Of a stretch of 64,000 bases of DNA, positions 19,113 to 28,114 are shown in pieces (position 1 is the first letter of the stretch; every line of letters starts with the position of its first letter). A model generated the notes under the pieces. It did not search any database and had not been told where the DNA came from. It was given only the letters and a program-made list of their open reading frames with translations. This stretch comes from Streptomyces marianii (GTDB lineage: Bacteria > Actinomycetota > Actinomycetes > Streptomycetales > Streptomycetaceae): assembly GCF_005795905.1 (NCBI RefSeq), contig NZ_VAWE01000001.1, forward strand, positions 2,824,501 through 2,888,500. The letters are read 5' to 3'. The position numbers and the translations under genes are program-made.

Positions 19113-19195
19113 GTCCTTCCCGTCCTTGCGCGTTCCGTCCCCGCGGAACCCGGTCCGCGGGGCCCCGTCCCCCGGGCGAGTTCCAGGGGCCCTTC

Positions 19196-20284
19196 TCAGC
19201 TCTTGGAGCAACTGGGCAGACCGGCGGTCCTCCCGCTGCGGATCTTCTCCAGGGACTTCGTCGCGTCGTCGATGGTCTTCACCCTGACCAGCGTCAGACC
19301 CTCGGGGATGTCAGAGGCGGCCGCGGCGCAGTTGTCGCTGGGCGTCAGGAAGTACTCCGCACCCGCGTTCCGCGCACCGACGAGCTTCATCTCGATGCCG
19401 CCGATGGGGCCGACCACGCCCCGGTCGTCGATCGTGCCCGTGCCGGCGATGAACTTGCCCCCCGTGAGGTCGGTCGGGGTGAGCTTGTCGACGATGCCGA
19501 GCGCGAACATCAGCCCGGCGCTCGGGCCGCCCACGTCCGCCAGCTTGATGTCGATGGCGAAGGGGAAGGTGTGGTCCGTACCGGCCGTGATGCCCACGAT
19601 CGTGCGCTTGGCCTGCTTCGAACGCACCGTTCCGACCTGCACGTCCTGGGATCCCGTCGGCTCCTTGCCGGCCTTCTCGGCCGCGGCCGCCTCCTTGGCC
19701 GGGACGATCGTGAAGGTCACCTTGTCGCCGGGTTCGTGCTTGACGACGGCTTTGGAGACGTCGTCCGGCTTCTTCACCGGCGTGCCGTCGACGGCCTTGA
19801 TCACATCGCCCGCGTGCAGCGTGCCCTGCGCCGGGCTGTCCTTGCGGACCGAGGAGACGACGACACGGGACTCCACCGGGATCCCCAGCTCGCGCAGGGC
19901 CGCGACCTTGGCGCTCTCCTGGGACTGGCTGAACTCCTCCGCGTTCTCCTGGTTCGACTGCTCCTCGGTCTTGCCGTCCGGATAGAGCGTCTCGTGCGGC
20001 ACCACGACGTTGTCATGGGCCAGCCAGCCGTATACGACCTCGGCCAGGTTCATCCGGTAGTCCGCGCCCGTGACCCGGACCGTCGTCATGTTGAGGTGTC
20101 CGGAGGTCGGATGGGTCTTGCGGCCGGAGATCTGCAGCACCGGCTCGCCACCGGAGTCACCGAGGGTGTTCACGGTGGGACCGGGTGTCATCTCCGAGTA
20201 GGGCGGGGTCATGAGCACGCCTACGCAGAGCAGCACGATGAGGACCAGGGTGGAGGCGAGCATCGTCGCTGTGCGGCGTGGCAT
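19196..20284 (-). CDS. PDZ-domain, Lon-type serine protease (YlbL family)
   Basis: This 362-aa protein has one N-terminal transmembrane helix (TMLASTLVLIVLLCVGVLM), then a PDZ domain around residues 140-200 (LHAGDVIKAVDGTPV). The C-terminal domain is Lon-like S16, with the catalytic serine in DVGGPSAGLMFAL and the lysine in GIEMKLVGARNAGAE. The protease domain should lie outside the membrane. In Bacillus the relative YlbL takes part in degrading an SOS-induced division inhibitor. A similar role here is speculative. Length and domain order match the family. Confidence 0.9.
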   Translation of the reverse strand: MPRRTATMLASTLVLIVLLCVGVLMTPPYSEMTPGPTVNTLGDSGGEPVLQISGRKTHPTSGHLNMTTVRVTGADYRMNLAEVVYGWLAHDNVVVPHETLYPDGKTEEQSNQENAEEFSQSQESAKVAALRELGIPVESRVVVSSVRKDSPAQGTLHAGDVIKAVDGTPVKKPDDVSKAVVKHEPGDKVTFTIVPAKEAAAAEKAGKEPTGSQDVQVGTVRSKQAKRTIVGITAGTDHTFPFAIDIKLADVGGPSAGLMFALGIVDKLTPTDLTGGKFIAGTGTIDDRGVVGPIGGIEMKLVGARNAGAEYFLTPSDNCAAAASDIPEGLTLVRVKTIDDATKSLEKIRSGRTAGLPSCSKS

Positions 20285-20395
20285 GGAACGACAGTACGGG
20301 ACCGGTCCGTCAGTGCACCCGTCGGGCCGGTCCGTACGGGGCCCGTCGCGGACTCGCCACGGGGCGGCCGACGAGGCCCCCGAGGACCGGTGGCG

Positions 20396-20566
20396 TCAGA
20401 CGGCGTCCGTCCCGGAACGGGACCTCTCCATCGCGTCCCGGAACCGTGCGTAGCCGGCGAGTTCCGCGACATCGCCGGTGGTCCGGTTCCTCGATGCCCA
20501 GCTTCCCCATATCGCCGCGCCGATGGCAGCGAAAAGCGGAATCAGCAACCAAGCGAGTGCCGCCAT
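20396..20566 (-). CDS. Small membrane-anchored protein, unknown function
   Basis: This 56-aa ORF starts at an ATG (20566-20564) with GGGAGG five nt upstream. The sequence begins MAALAWLLIPLFAAIGAAIW, one transmembrane helix, followed by a polar tail of about 30 residues (GDVAELAGYARFRDAME) ending in a TGA at 20396. Codon bias is typical of the region. I know of small proteins like this near moaE in streptomycetes but no function. It is on the same strand as, and downstream of, moaE by about 136 bp. Confidence 0.75.
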   Translation of the reverse strand: MAALAWLLIPLFAAIGAAIWGSWASRNRTTGDVAELAGYARFRDAMERSRSGTDAV

Positions 20567-20702
20567 CACGACCTCCCTACCCCATGAGCTGGAACAACTG
20601 CCCGTACAGCCGACCGATCAGCAGATTAACCGTTTGCCGCTTCAACGCTCGTGCCAGGGGGGTGGTTACGCAAATCGGGCCCGGGGCCGCTGAACGGCGC
20701 GG

Positions 20703-21161
<459 letters not shown>

Positions 21162-21292
21162 GCAGCCATCGTGCCGTACACCGCCGACAAGGCGGAATAG
21201 CGCTTTCGACCGGCGGGCGGCGACGGGGGTTGGAGCCTTCTACAGGAGGAGCCCGTTACTCGGGAGACGCCCGGCCCGCGGGGCGGCACCGG

Positions 21293-21458
21293 CTAGGGCG
21301 TGTTGCGAAAGTCCCTCCTGGCCCGCGACGCCGGGCACGCACGCTCGCTGCGTTGTCGGAGTCATCCAAGTACGTCCAGTACGAGGTCGATCCGGCAACG
21401 CCGCGAGTCGCCGTGCCGGACGCCGCGACGGGGCGAACGTCGCCTGACGCGGCACTAG
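21293..21458. mobile_element. MITE-like 166-bp imperfect palindrome bounded by CTAG
   Basis: The stretch is an imperfect inverted repeat symmetric about position 21375. It starts CTAGGGCG and ends GGCACTAG. The inner arms around 21323-21360 and 21390-21430 are about 70 percent complementary. It encodes no protein and abuts the stop codon of the SDR gene. The layout suggests a non-autonomous transposon derivative or palindromic unit. From memory, similar GGGCGTGTTGCGAAAGTCCC stretches occur between genes in other streptomycetes, but this could not be checked. Confidence 0.5.
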
Positions 21459-22571
21459 CTAGAGCCCCCGGCGCTTGCGGGCGCGGCGTACCAGGGCCGC
21501 CGTGCCCAGCAGGGCGACGGTCGCGCCCGCGGCGCCCGCCGCGGCGGTGGCGTCCTTGCGGCCGAGACGGCGGCCCGCGACGGTGTGCCTGCCCTGGACC
21601 TCCTCCAGCAGCGCGGCGAGCACCTCCTCGTTGGTCCACTGGGGACGCCAGCCGGCGTCGTGCAGCCTGCCGACGCTGACGACCCACGGATGCATGGTGT
21701 ACGCGAGGTCGCCCGCCGGCGAGGGGGTGAGGCCGATCCGGTGCAGCCGCGCCGCGGCCCCGAGGGCGACCGCCGAGGGCAGCTCCATGCGCCGGATGCC
21801 GCTGAGCTCCTCGATCTCCTCCTGCTCCAGCCAGCCGTCGCAGCCGACCGCGAACTCCCCGTCGACCTTCTCCAGGGCGGCGTACTCCAGCGCGCTCACC
21901 AGGTCCTCGACATGGCAGAACTGCCAGGTGGGGCGGGATCCTGCGACGACGAGGAGCCTCGGCGACTCGAAGTAGCGGGTGAGCGCCGTGTCGGTGCCGC
22001 CGACCAGCACGGCGGGCCTGGCGACCGTGACGTTCAGGCCGGGATGCGCGCGGGGGGCGCGGCGGCCCAGGCGCTCGATCTCCAGGAGGTCGCCGACCCC
22101 CGTGGCCTCCGCCGTGGCGCGCAGCTCCGCGTCCTCCGAGAGCGGGACGTCGTTGTCGGGCAGCGCCCCGTAGACCATCGCCGAGGTGCACAGCACGACC
22201 CGGTGGACGCCCGCGGCCGCGGCGGCCGTGAGCACGGTCTGGGTACCGCGTACGTTGTACGCGGTCCGTGCCGCCGTGTCGGTCTCGAGGTCCAGGTCGA
22301 GCGCCAGGTGCACGACGACGTCGGCGCCGCGGAACTTCTCGGCGATCGCCGGATCACGCACGTCCAGGACGTGCCAGTGCGCCTCGGGCACGTCGCCCCG
22401 GCGCTCGTCGATCGCGATGACCCGGCCGATGTCGTCCGACGCGACGAGGCGCCTGGTCAGCAGGTCACCGACGCCGGAGGCGGCGCCGGTCACCGCGACC
22501 ACGGGGCCGCGTCCCGTGACCGGGGTCGAGGGGTTTCGCGTAGCGCGAACCTGCGGATCTGGGGAACTCAC
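21459..22571 (-). CDS. NAD-dependent epimerase/dehydratase family protein (extended SDR)
   Basis: This 370-aa Rossmann protein has the dinucleotide motif VAVTGAASGVGDLLTRRLV, a little degenerate for the GxxGxxG pattern. The usual YxxxK is not obvious; a serine-containing LCTSAMVYG is present. Residues 340-370 form a hydrophobic segment followed by a basic tail (RRARKRRGL), so it may be tethered to the membrane. Family members act on nucleotide sugars or sterol-like substrates. The weakly conserved catalytic residues make enzymatic activity uncertain. The start is GTG. Confidence 0.75.
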   Translation of the reverse strand: MSSPDPQVRATRNPSTPVTGRGPVVAVTGAASGVGDLLTRRLVASDDIGRVIAIDERRGDVPEAHWHVLDVRDPAIAEKFRGADVVVHLALDLDLETDTAARTAYNVRGTQTVLTAAAAAGVHRVVLCTSAMVYGALPDNDVPLSEDAELRATAEATGVGDLLEIERLGRRAPRAHPGLNVTVARPAVLVGGTDTALTRYFESPRLLVVAGSRPTWQFCHVEDLVSALEYAALEKVDGEFAVGCDGWLEQEEIEELSGIRRMELPSAVALGAAARLHRIGLTPSPAGDLAYTMHPWVVSVGRLHDAGWRPQWTNEEVLAALLEEVQGRHTVAGRRLGRKDATAAAGAAGATVALLGTAALVRRARKRRGL

Positions 22572-22593
22572 CGGGCGTCTCCAGCGGTTGTCT

Positions 22594-22689
22594 TCAGTAC
22601 GTGCGCGGACAGACGTGTACGTACGAGGTGGCGTCCATCCTGCCGCAGGCCGTGAGCCAGTGGAGCATCCAGTCCATGTCCGGCTTCAC
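22594..22689 (-). CDS. Candidate 31-residue small protein upstream of the SDR gene
   Basis: The ORF starts with GTG (22689-22687), preceded by GGAGG at 9 nt, and ends with TGA at 22594, only 22 bp before the SDR start. The product begins VKPDMDWMLHWLTACGR, has two cysteines and several aromatic residues, and is neither clearly a signal peptide nor a membrane segment. It may be a real small protein or a leader whose translation affects the downstream gene. Evidence is the ribosome site and position only. Confidence 0.4.
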   Translation of the reverse strand: MKPDMDWMLHWLTACGRMDATSYVHVCPRTY

Positions 22690-22792
22690 ATGTCGACGCC
22701 TCCGCCGCCGGCCGGGCGCCGCTTAGGCTGGTGGTGATGTCGGGCATACGCCGCCGGCGGGAAGCCGGTGGCCCTACGAGCCGAGGAAACCC

Positions 22793-24196
22793 GTGAGTGA
22801 CACCCCATTCGGATTCGGCCTTCCGCCGGAGGAGCCGGAGAACGGCGACGAGGGCAAGAAGAAGGACCCCGCCGGAGGTGGGCAGGGCTCCGGCGGCCAG
22901 GGCGGCCCGGCCAACCCCTTCGGGTTCGGGTTCCCGGGCGGCCCGGGCGGTGACAATCCGTTCGCCGCGATGTTCGGCTCGCTGAACCCGACCGACCTCG
23001 GAGCGGCCTTCCAGCAGCTCGGCCAGATGCTGAGCTACGAGGGCGGTCCGGTGAACTGGGACATGGCGAAGCAGATCGCCCGCCAGACGGTCTCCCAGGG
23101 CACGCAGGGGGGCACGAAGGACTCCAGCGTCGGCCCCGGTGAGCGTGCCGCGGTCGAGGAGGCCGTACGCCTCGCCGATCTGTGGCTCGACGGTGCGACG
23201 TCCCTGCCCTCCGGCGCCGGCAGCGCCGTGGCGTGGAGCCGCGCGGAGTGGGTCGAGGCGACGCTTCCGGCGTGGCAGCAGCTCGTCGACCCCGTCGCCG
23301 AGCGCGTCGGCGTCGCCATGGGCGATGTGCTGCCCGAGGAGATGCAGGCCATGGCCGGACCGCTGATCGGCATGATGCGCTCCATGGGCGGCGCCATGTT
23401 CGGCCAGCAGATCGGCCAGGCCATCGGCGTGCTGGCGGGCGAGGTCGTGGGCTCGACGGACATCGGCCTGCCGCTGGGTCCGGCCGGGAAGGCCGCGCTC
23501 CTCCCGCTGAACATCGAGGCGTTCGGCAGGGACCTGGGCGTCCCCAAGGACGAGATCCGGCTGTACCTGGCGCTGCGCGAGGCCGCCCACCAGCGGCTCT
23601 TCGCCCACGTTCCGTGGCTGCGCTCGCACCTCTTCGGCGCGGTCGAGGGGTACGCACGCGGGATCAAGGTCGACACGTCCAAGCTCGAGGACGTGGTGGG
23701 GCAGTTCGACCCCGCGCACCCCGAGCAGGTGCAGGAGGCCCTCCAGCAGGGCATGTTCCAGCCGGAGGAGACCCCCGAGCAGAAGGCCGCGCTGGCCCGT
23801 CTCGAGACCGCGCTCGCTCTGGTGGAGGGGTGGGTGGACGCCGTGGTGCACGACGCGGCCAAGAACAGGCTGACGTCGGCGGGCGCCCTGCGCGAGACCC
23901 TTCGCCGGCGCCGCGCCTCGGGCGGCCCCGCCGAGCAGACGTTCGCCACGCTCATCGGGCTCCAGCTGCGTCCGCGCCGGCTGCGGGACGCCTCCCGGCT
24001 GTGGGCTTCGCTCACCGACGCCCGCGGCATGGACGGCCGCGACGGCCTCTGGGCGCACCCGGACATGCTGCCGACGGCCACCGACCTCGATGATCCGGAC
24101 GGGTTCGTCCACCGTGAGCAGCTCGACTTCTCGGAGCTCGACAAGATGCTCGGCGAGGCGGCCGAGGGCCGGGACGGGGACGACACCGACAAGTGA
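22793..24196 (+). CDS. DUF2342/zincin-like protein
   Basis: This 467-aa protein has a Gly/Pro-rich N-terminal region (residues 1-60). The rest matches the DUF2342 or zinc-dependent metalloprotease-like family found in actinobacteria. A characteristic stretch is LYLALREAAHQRLFAHVPWL. The classical HExxH is not present in that form, so peptidase activity should not be assumed. The family was once annotated as F420 biosynthesis-associated, without proof. It starts at a GTG. Its stop overlaps the start of the Nudix gene as GTGA, indicating coupled translation. Confidence 0.82.
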   Translation: MSDTPFGFGLPPEEPENGDEGKKKDPAGGGQGSGGQGGPANPFGFGFPGGPGGDNPFAAMFGSLNPTDLGAAFQQLGQMLSYEGGPVNWDMAKQIARQTVSQGTQGGTKDSSVGPGERAAVEEAVRLADLWLDGATSLPSGAGSAVAWSRAEWVEATLPAWQQLVDPVAERVGVAMGDVLPEEMQAMAGPLIGMMRSMGGAMFGQQIGQAIGVLAGEVVGSTDIGLPLGPAGKAALLPLNIEAFGRDLGVPKDEIRLYLALREAAHQRLFAHVPWLRSHLFGAVEGYARGIKVDTSKLEDVVGQFDPAHPEQVQEALQQGMFQPEETPEQKAALARLETALALVEGWVDAVVHDAAKNRLTSAGALRETLRRRRASGGPAEQTFATLIGLQLRPRRLRDASRLWASLTDARGMDGRDGLWAHPDMLPTATDLDDPDGFVHREQLDFSELDKMLGEAAEGRDGDDTDK

Positions 24197-24714
24197 GCCT
24201 GTACCACGACGCCGTCCGTGTACTCGAGGAGTACGACGGCGGGGAAGCGCTGCGCCGGACGTACCTGGACCATCTGGCGAACCATCCCGACGGCATGTGG
24301 AAGGCGTGCGACGCCGGCCATCTCACGGCCAGCGCTCTGGTCGTGGACCCGGCGCAGGAGCGGGTGCTGCTGACCCTGCACAGGAAGCTGGGCATGTGGC
24401 TCCAGATGGGCGGCCACTGCGAGCCGGGGGACGCCACGCTCGCGGACGCGGCACTGCGCGAGGCGACCGAGGAGTCGGGCATCCCCGGGCTGACCCTGCT
24501 GCCGGGCGGCCCCGTGACGCTGGACCGGCATGCGATCCCGGCGCCGTGCCACTGGCACCTGGACGTGCAGTACGCGGCGCTGGCGGCGCCCGGCGCGGCT
24601 CCGGCGATCAGTGACGAGTCGCTCGATCTGCGGTGGTTCGGCTACGAGGAGGTGGCGAGCGTCGCCGACGCGTCGGTCGTACGCCTCCTGGAGCGGACCC
24701 GGGCCCGGCTCTGA
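24193..24714 (+). CDS. Nudix hydrolase
   Basis: This 173-aa Nudix-fold hydrolase has the box in GGHCEPGDATLADAALREATEESGI, given here only as the ends GGHCEPG and REATEESG. The spacing between the first glycine and REA is one residue longer than the canonical box, and an aspartate replaces one glutamate. The catalytic REATEESG core is intact. Substrates in this family are nucleoside diphosphates linked to another group. The true substrate is unknown. The GTG start overlaps the upstream stop, so the two genes are an operon. Confidence 0.85.
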   Translation: MSLYHDAVRVLEEYDGGEALRRTYLDHLANHPDGMWKACDAGHLTASALVVDPAQERVLLTLHRKLGMWLQMGGHCEPGDATLADAALREATEESGIPGLTLLPGGPVTLDRHAIPAPCHWHLDVQYAALAAPGAAPAISDESLDLRWFGYEEVASVADASVVRLLERTRARL

Positions 24715-24935
24715 CCAGGGCCCGGCCTCCGGAGACCGTCTGCCCGCCGTACCGCTCCCCCGGGGCCGGGGAGCGGGACGGCGCGGTACCGGTCCGCGAG
24801 CGCGCCGCGGCCCGGGCAGGTCGGGATACGACCGGCAGCCACGGGACCGAGACGGGACGGACCGAGACCGGACGGATCGATGTCCGACCGGCCGGGGCCG
24901 TCGCCCTCGCGGACCGCTCCGGCCGGTCGCCGTGC

Positions 24936-25691
24936 TCAGTTCCAGACGTTGTTCTGGTTCTGGCTGTGGGACCCGTGCTGGCCCATACCGAACTGGGCCC
25001 GAGCACCCTGACCGACCTGGGCGTGCTGCGGCGGCAGGACCTCACTGGGCTGGACGAGGGCGAACCCCTGGCCGAGGAAGCTCAGTTCCCAGCCCTCCCC
25101 CGTGCTGCCCCGCCGCCGCCAGACGCCGGTGGAGTGGGTCTGAGCCTGCATCTGCACCCGCAGCGAGGACGACCAGGCGACGATCGCGTCGGCGTCCACG
25201 TTGACGTACTTGTCCGGGGTGACCTGCATCATGAGCGGCTGTCCCGAGGTCATCAGCGCGACCTTGCCCCGCCCCGAGATGTTGAGCTGGTACTTCCCGG
25301 AACCGGAGATGCCGTACTGGCTGTCCACGGCGATGACCTCCGTGTGCAGCGTGGAGTCCAGCGCCAGCACGTAGGCGCTGTCGACCGTCATGCCGTCCTG
25401 ATCGACGTCCACCACGTGGACGTACTGGGCGAGGTTGGCGAAGTAGACCGTGCCCTGCCCCGAGCAGCGCATCAGGTCGAGGCCCTCGCCGGTGCGCGTA
25501 CGGGCGTCGCGCTGGTTCCTCGACTCGTACTCGCCGTCGAAGTCGATCAGTCCCTGGTAGGCGACCATCGCGCCCTTGCGGGCGAGGATGTCGTCGTGTC
25601 CGGTGAGCGCGACCCGCAGGAGCTGCGGGTTCTGGACGACGTAGCGCTCCTGGGACTGCTGTTCCGCGTGGCTGAAAAGCGGGCTCTGCAT
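24936..25691 (-). CDS. AIM24 family protein (third gene of operon)
   Basis: This 251-aa protein consists mainly of an AIM24 domain, a beta-sandwich fold named after a yeast mitochondrial protein. Typical features are MVAYQGLIDFDGE, GEGLDLMRCSGQGTVYFA and the C-terminal GQGFALVQPSE. It ends with a Gln/Asn/His-rich tail (GQHGSHSQNQNNVWN). No signal peptide or membrane helix is visible. The biochemical role of bacterial AIM24 is not established. It follows a second AIM24 gene after 19 bp on the same strand. The ATG at 25691 was preferred to an upstream start at 25748. Confidence 0.85.
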   Translation of the reverse strand: MQSPLFSHAEQQSQERYVVQNPQLLRVALTGHDDILARKGAMVAYQGLIDFDGEYESRNQRDARTRTGEGLDLMRCSGQGTVYFANLAQYVHVVDVDQDGMTVDSAYVLALDSTLHTEVIAVDSQYGISGSGKYQLNISGRGKVALMTSGQPLMMQVTPDKYVNVDADAIVAWSSSLRVQMQAQTHSTGVWRRRGSTGEGWELSFLGQGFALVQPSEVLPPQHAQVGQGARAQFGMGQHGSHSQNQNNVWN

Positions 25692-25710
25692 GATGTGTTC
25701 TCGCTCCCCC

Positions 25711-26391
25711 TCAGCCCCGGACCCGCAGTCGGTCGGTGCTGTCCTCACTCGGCTGTACGACGACCATGCCCTGGCCCGAGAAGGCCATCTGGTAGGCCTC
25801 CCCGCTGCCCCGCCCGATGAGGGAGGAGGCCTTGAAGCTGCGCTTGCCCTTCACCTTCAGGTTCGGCGACCAGGCGACGAGGGCGTCCGGGTCGACGTAG
25901 GTCTCGTCCTCGCCGCGGCCGCAGTCGACGACGATCGGTGTGCCGCGCGAGGTGATCGCGACCCATCCGGTGCCCGCGACCGTGACGTTCCACAGCCCCT
26001 GGCCTGCGAACTTGGCGAGGCCCTTGACCCGCTCGACGCCCCACTGCAGATGCGCGTCGAAGGCGAGCAGGTTGGTGCCGTTGACCGAGATCGAGTCGTT
26101 GTCGAGGTTGACGACCACGACGTCCGCGCCGTAGTCGGCGAGGTAGAGCAGCCCGTCACCGGAACACTTCATGATGGGCGTGCCCTCGCCGGTGACCCAC
26201 TGGCCGGCGACCTGCCGTACGGCGGCCGGGTTCGGCTCGTACTGGACGAAGCCCTCGTAGGCGACCATCGAGCCGGCACGCGCGAACAGGTCCTGGCCCG
26301 AGGCCATCGCGACCTTGAGCATCGTGCTGCCGTGGTTCTCCATCCGGGCCACCACGGGTGTCGGGGCAAAGCCCGCGAGTTGCTGGTTCAT
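25711..26391 (-). CDS. AIM24 family protein (second gene of operon)
   Basis: This 226-aa single AIM24 domain is paralogous to both neighbours: MVAYEGFVQYEPN, IMKCSGDGLLYLADYG and SGQGMVVVQPSE occupy matching positions. It has no transmembrane segment. It is separated from the upstream TerD-AIM24 gene by 13 bp and from the downstream AIM24 gene by 19 bp, so the three are almost certainly one transcript. Three paralogous domains on one transcript suggest a hetero-oligomer. Confidence 0.87.
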   Translation of the reverse strand: MNQQLAGFAPTPVVARMENHGSTMLKVAMASGQDLFARAGSMVAYEGFVQYEPNPAAVRQVAGQWVTGEGTPIMKCSGDGLLYLADYGADVVVVNLDNDSISVNGTNLLAFDAHLQWGVERVKGLAKFAGQGLWNVTVAGTGWVAITSRGTPIVVDCGRGEDETYVDPDALVAWSPNLKVKGKRSFKASSLIGRGSGEAYQMAFSGQGMVVVQPSEDSTDRLRVRG

Positions 26392-26404
26392 TCTCCGGGC
26401 TCCC

Positions 26405-28003
26405 TCAGACCTCGTAGGGCTGGACGACGATGAAGTTGCCGGGGGCGCCCCGGAACTGGAGGTTCACGGTCTCCCCGCTGTGGCCCGGGTAGGCGTTGCG
26501 ACGCAGTCGCACCTGGCTGGAGAGGATCACCTGGGAGGTCGCCGACCAGGCCACGACGGCGTTGGAGTCGGCGAACGTGGTGGGCGTGACCGGGAGGACC
26601 ACCGGGATGCCGTGGGTCTTGACGACGACCGTGCCGGTGCCCTGGAACTGCATCGTGAACAGCGCCCCGCCGGGGATGCCGTGTCCCTCGATGCGGCGGA
26701 CCTCGTACTGCAGCGACTCGTCGAAGGCGAGCACGTTCTCCGCGGAGACGCAGATCGCGTCCCCCTGCAGCTCGATGGGGTGCAGATGCGCGCCCTCCTC
26801 GGCGAGGAAGACCTGGCCGCGGCCGCTGCAGCGCATCAGCTGCATCTCCTGGCCCGTGGCGTTGCCGACGATCCGGCCGGAGAAGCCGGCGCCCTTGTAG
26901 CCGAAGTCGACCTTGCCCTGGTACATGACCATGCTGCCCTGGCGGGCGAGCACGGGCGTGCCGCCCATGCCCAGGTCGACGCGCATGAGCTGCTGGTTCT
27001 GCGGGGTCCACCGCTGACCGGTGGGCAGTTCCTTGTAGGGCTGGAGGGCCGCCTGGAGGCCCGCGCCGGTCTGCGGGACGCCCTGGGGCGCCCCGGGCTG
27101 ACCGTACGGAGCTGCGGGCTGCTGCCCGTAGGGGGCCGGCGCTCCGGGCATCTGGACCGGCGACGGGCCCGGAACCTGCCCGAACTGCGGCTGCTGCGGG
27201 GGCTGTCCGTACGGGGACGGTGGCGCCTGGGGCGGTACCGTGCCGGCGGGCGGCGTCATCGGGGCCGCGATCGTCGGCGCCGCGTGCATCTGCGGGTTCA
27301 CCGCGGTGGGTGCGGGAGCCGCCGGCGCGCCGAACGCGGGCCCGGGCTGCGGCGTCTGGGGAGCCTGCGGGGCCGGGGGACCTGCGGGGACACCGAACGA
27401 CGGGACGGGAGCGGGAGCGGCCGGCGGGGCGAACCCGGGCACGCCCTGCTGCGGCTGCTGCACAGCCGGCTCCTCCTCGGCCACCTCACCGCCGAAGTTC
27501 TTCAGCAGCGCGTCGAGGCCGCCGTCGAAGCCCTGGCCGACGGCCGCGAACCGCCATACGTCCTTGAGGTAGAAGTCGCCCAGCATCACGGCGCGCTCGG
27601 TGGAGAACTCCGAGCCGGTGAAGGAGTACCGGACGACCTCCTCCCCGCCCGCCACGATCCGGAGGTAACCGGGGCCGATCTGCGACATCTGGCCGGCGCC
27701 GTCGACCGTCGCGGTGAACGACAGCTTGTGGATGTGCGCCGGAACCCGGTCCAGCGTGACGCGGAACGACTCCGTGTCGCCGGCCTGCGAGCCGAGCAGT
27801 TGGACGGACTCCTCGGGTGTTTTCGGCTGGTTGAAGAAGACGAAGTAACGGTCGTCCGAGAGCTGCTCGTTGGCGTCGAGACCGAAGCAGCTGATGTCGA
27901 AGGACAGTCCGGGAGCGGAGATCTGCACACCCACGTACAGATCGGTCCCCGGTGTCAGGTCACTGATCTTGGCCTTGTGGCCGCGTTGGAATTCCCTGGC
28001 CAT
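26405..28003 (-). CDS. TerD-AIM24 fusion protein (first gene of operon)
   Basis: This 532-aa protein has an N-terminal TerD domain at about residues 1-180 with LSFDISCFGLDANEQLSDDRYFVFFNQ, the calcium-binding type of loop. A Pro/Gly/Gln-rich linker of about 150 residues follows, then a C-terminal AIM24 domain (MVMYQGKVDFGYKG, LMRCSGRGQVFLA, FIVVQPYEV). TerD proteins belong to the tellurite and stress-response network. The ATG at 28003 is the TerD start; the frame continues upstream to 28081 without a typical TerD N-terminus. The fusion links TerD chemistry physically to AIM24. Confidence 0.88.
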   Translation of the reverse strand: MAREFQRGHKAKISDLTPGTDLYVGVQISAPGLSFDISCFGLDANEQLSDDRYFVFFNQPKTPEESVQLLGSQAGDTESFRVTLDRVPAHIHKLSFTATVDGAGQMSQIGPGYLRIVAGGEEVVRYSFTGSEFSTERAVMLGDFYLKDVWRFAAVGQGFDGGLDALLKNFGGEVAEEEPAVQQPQQGVPGFAPPAAPAPVPSFGVPAGPPAPQAPQTPQPGPAFGAPAAPAPTAVNPQMHAAPTIAAPMTPPAGTVPPQAPPSPYGQPPQQPQFGQVPGPSPVQMPGAPAPYGQQPAAPYGQPGAPQGVPQTGAGLQAALQPYKELPTGQRWTPQNQQLMRVDLGMGGTPVLARQGSMVMYQGKVDFGYKGAGFSGRIVGNATGQEMQLMRCSGRGQVFLAEEGAHLHPIELQGDAICVSAENVLAFDESLQYEVRRIEGHGIPGGALFTMQFQGTGTVVVKTHGIPVVLPVTPTTFADSNAVVAWSATSQVILSSQVRLRRNAYPGHSGETVNLQFRGAPGNFIVVQPYEV

Positions 28004-28114
28004 GCGTAACGACCGTCCCCCATCCCGACGAAATGCGATTGCGTCGCGCCAGGCTAACCGCTTGCGGCGACATTGAGCCAAGCCGGGACGGGTTCGGTAC
28101 AGGATCGGCGGGAC

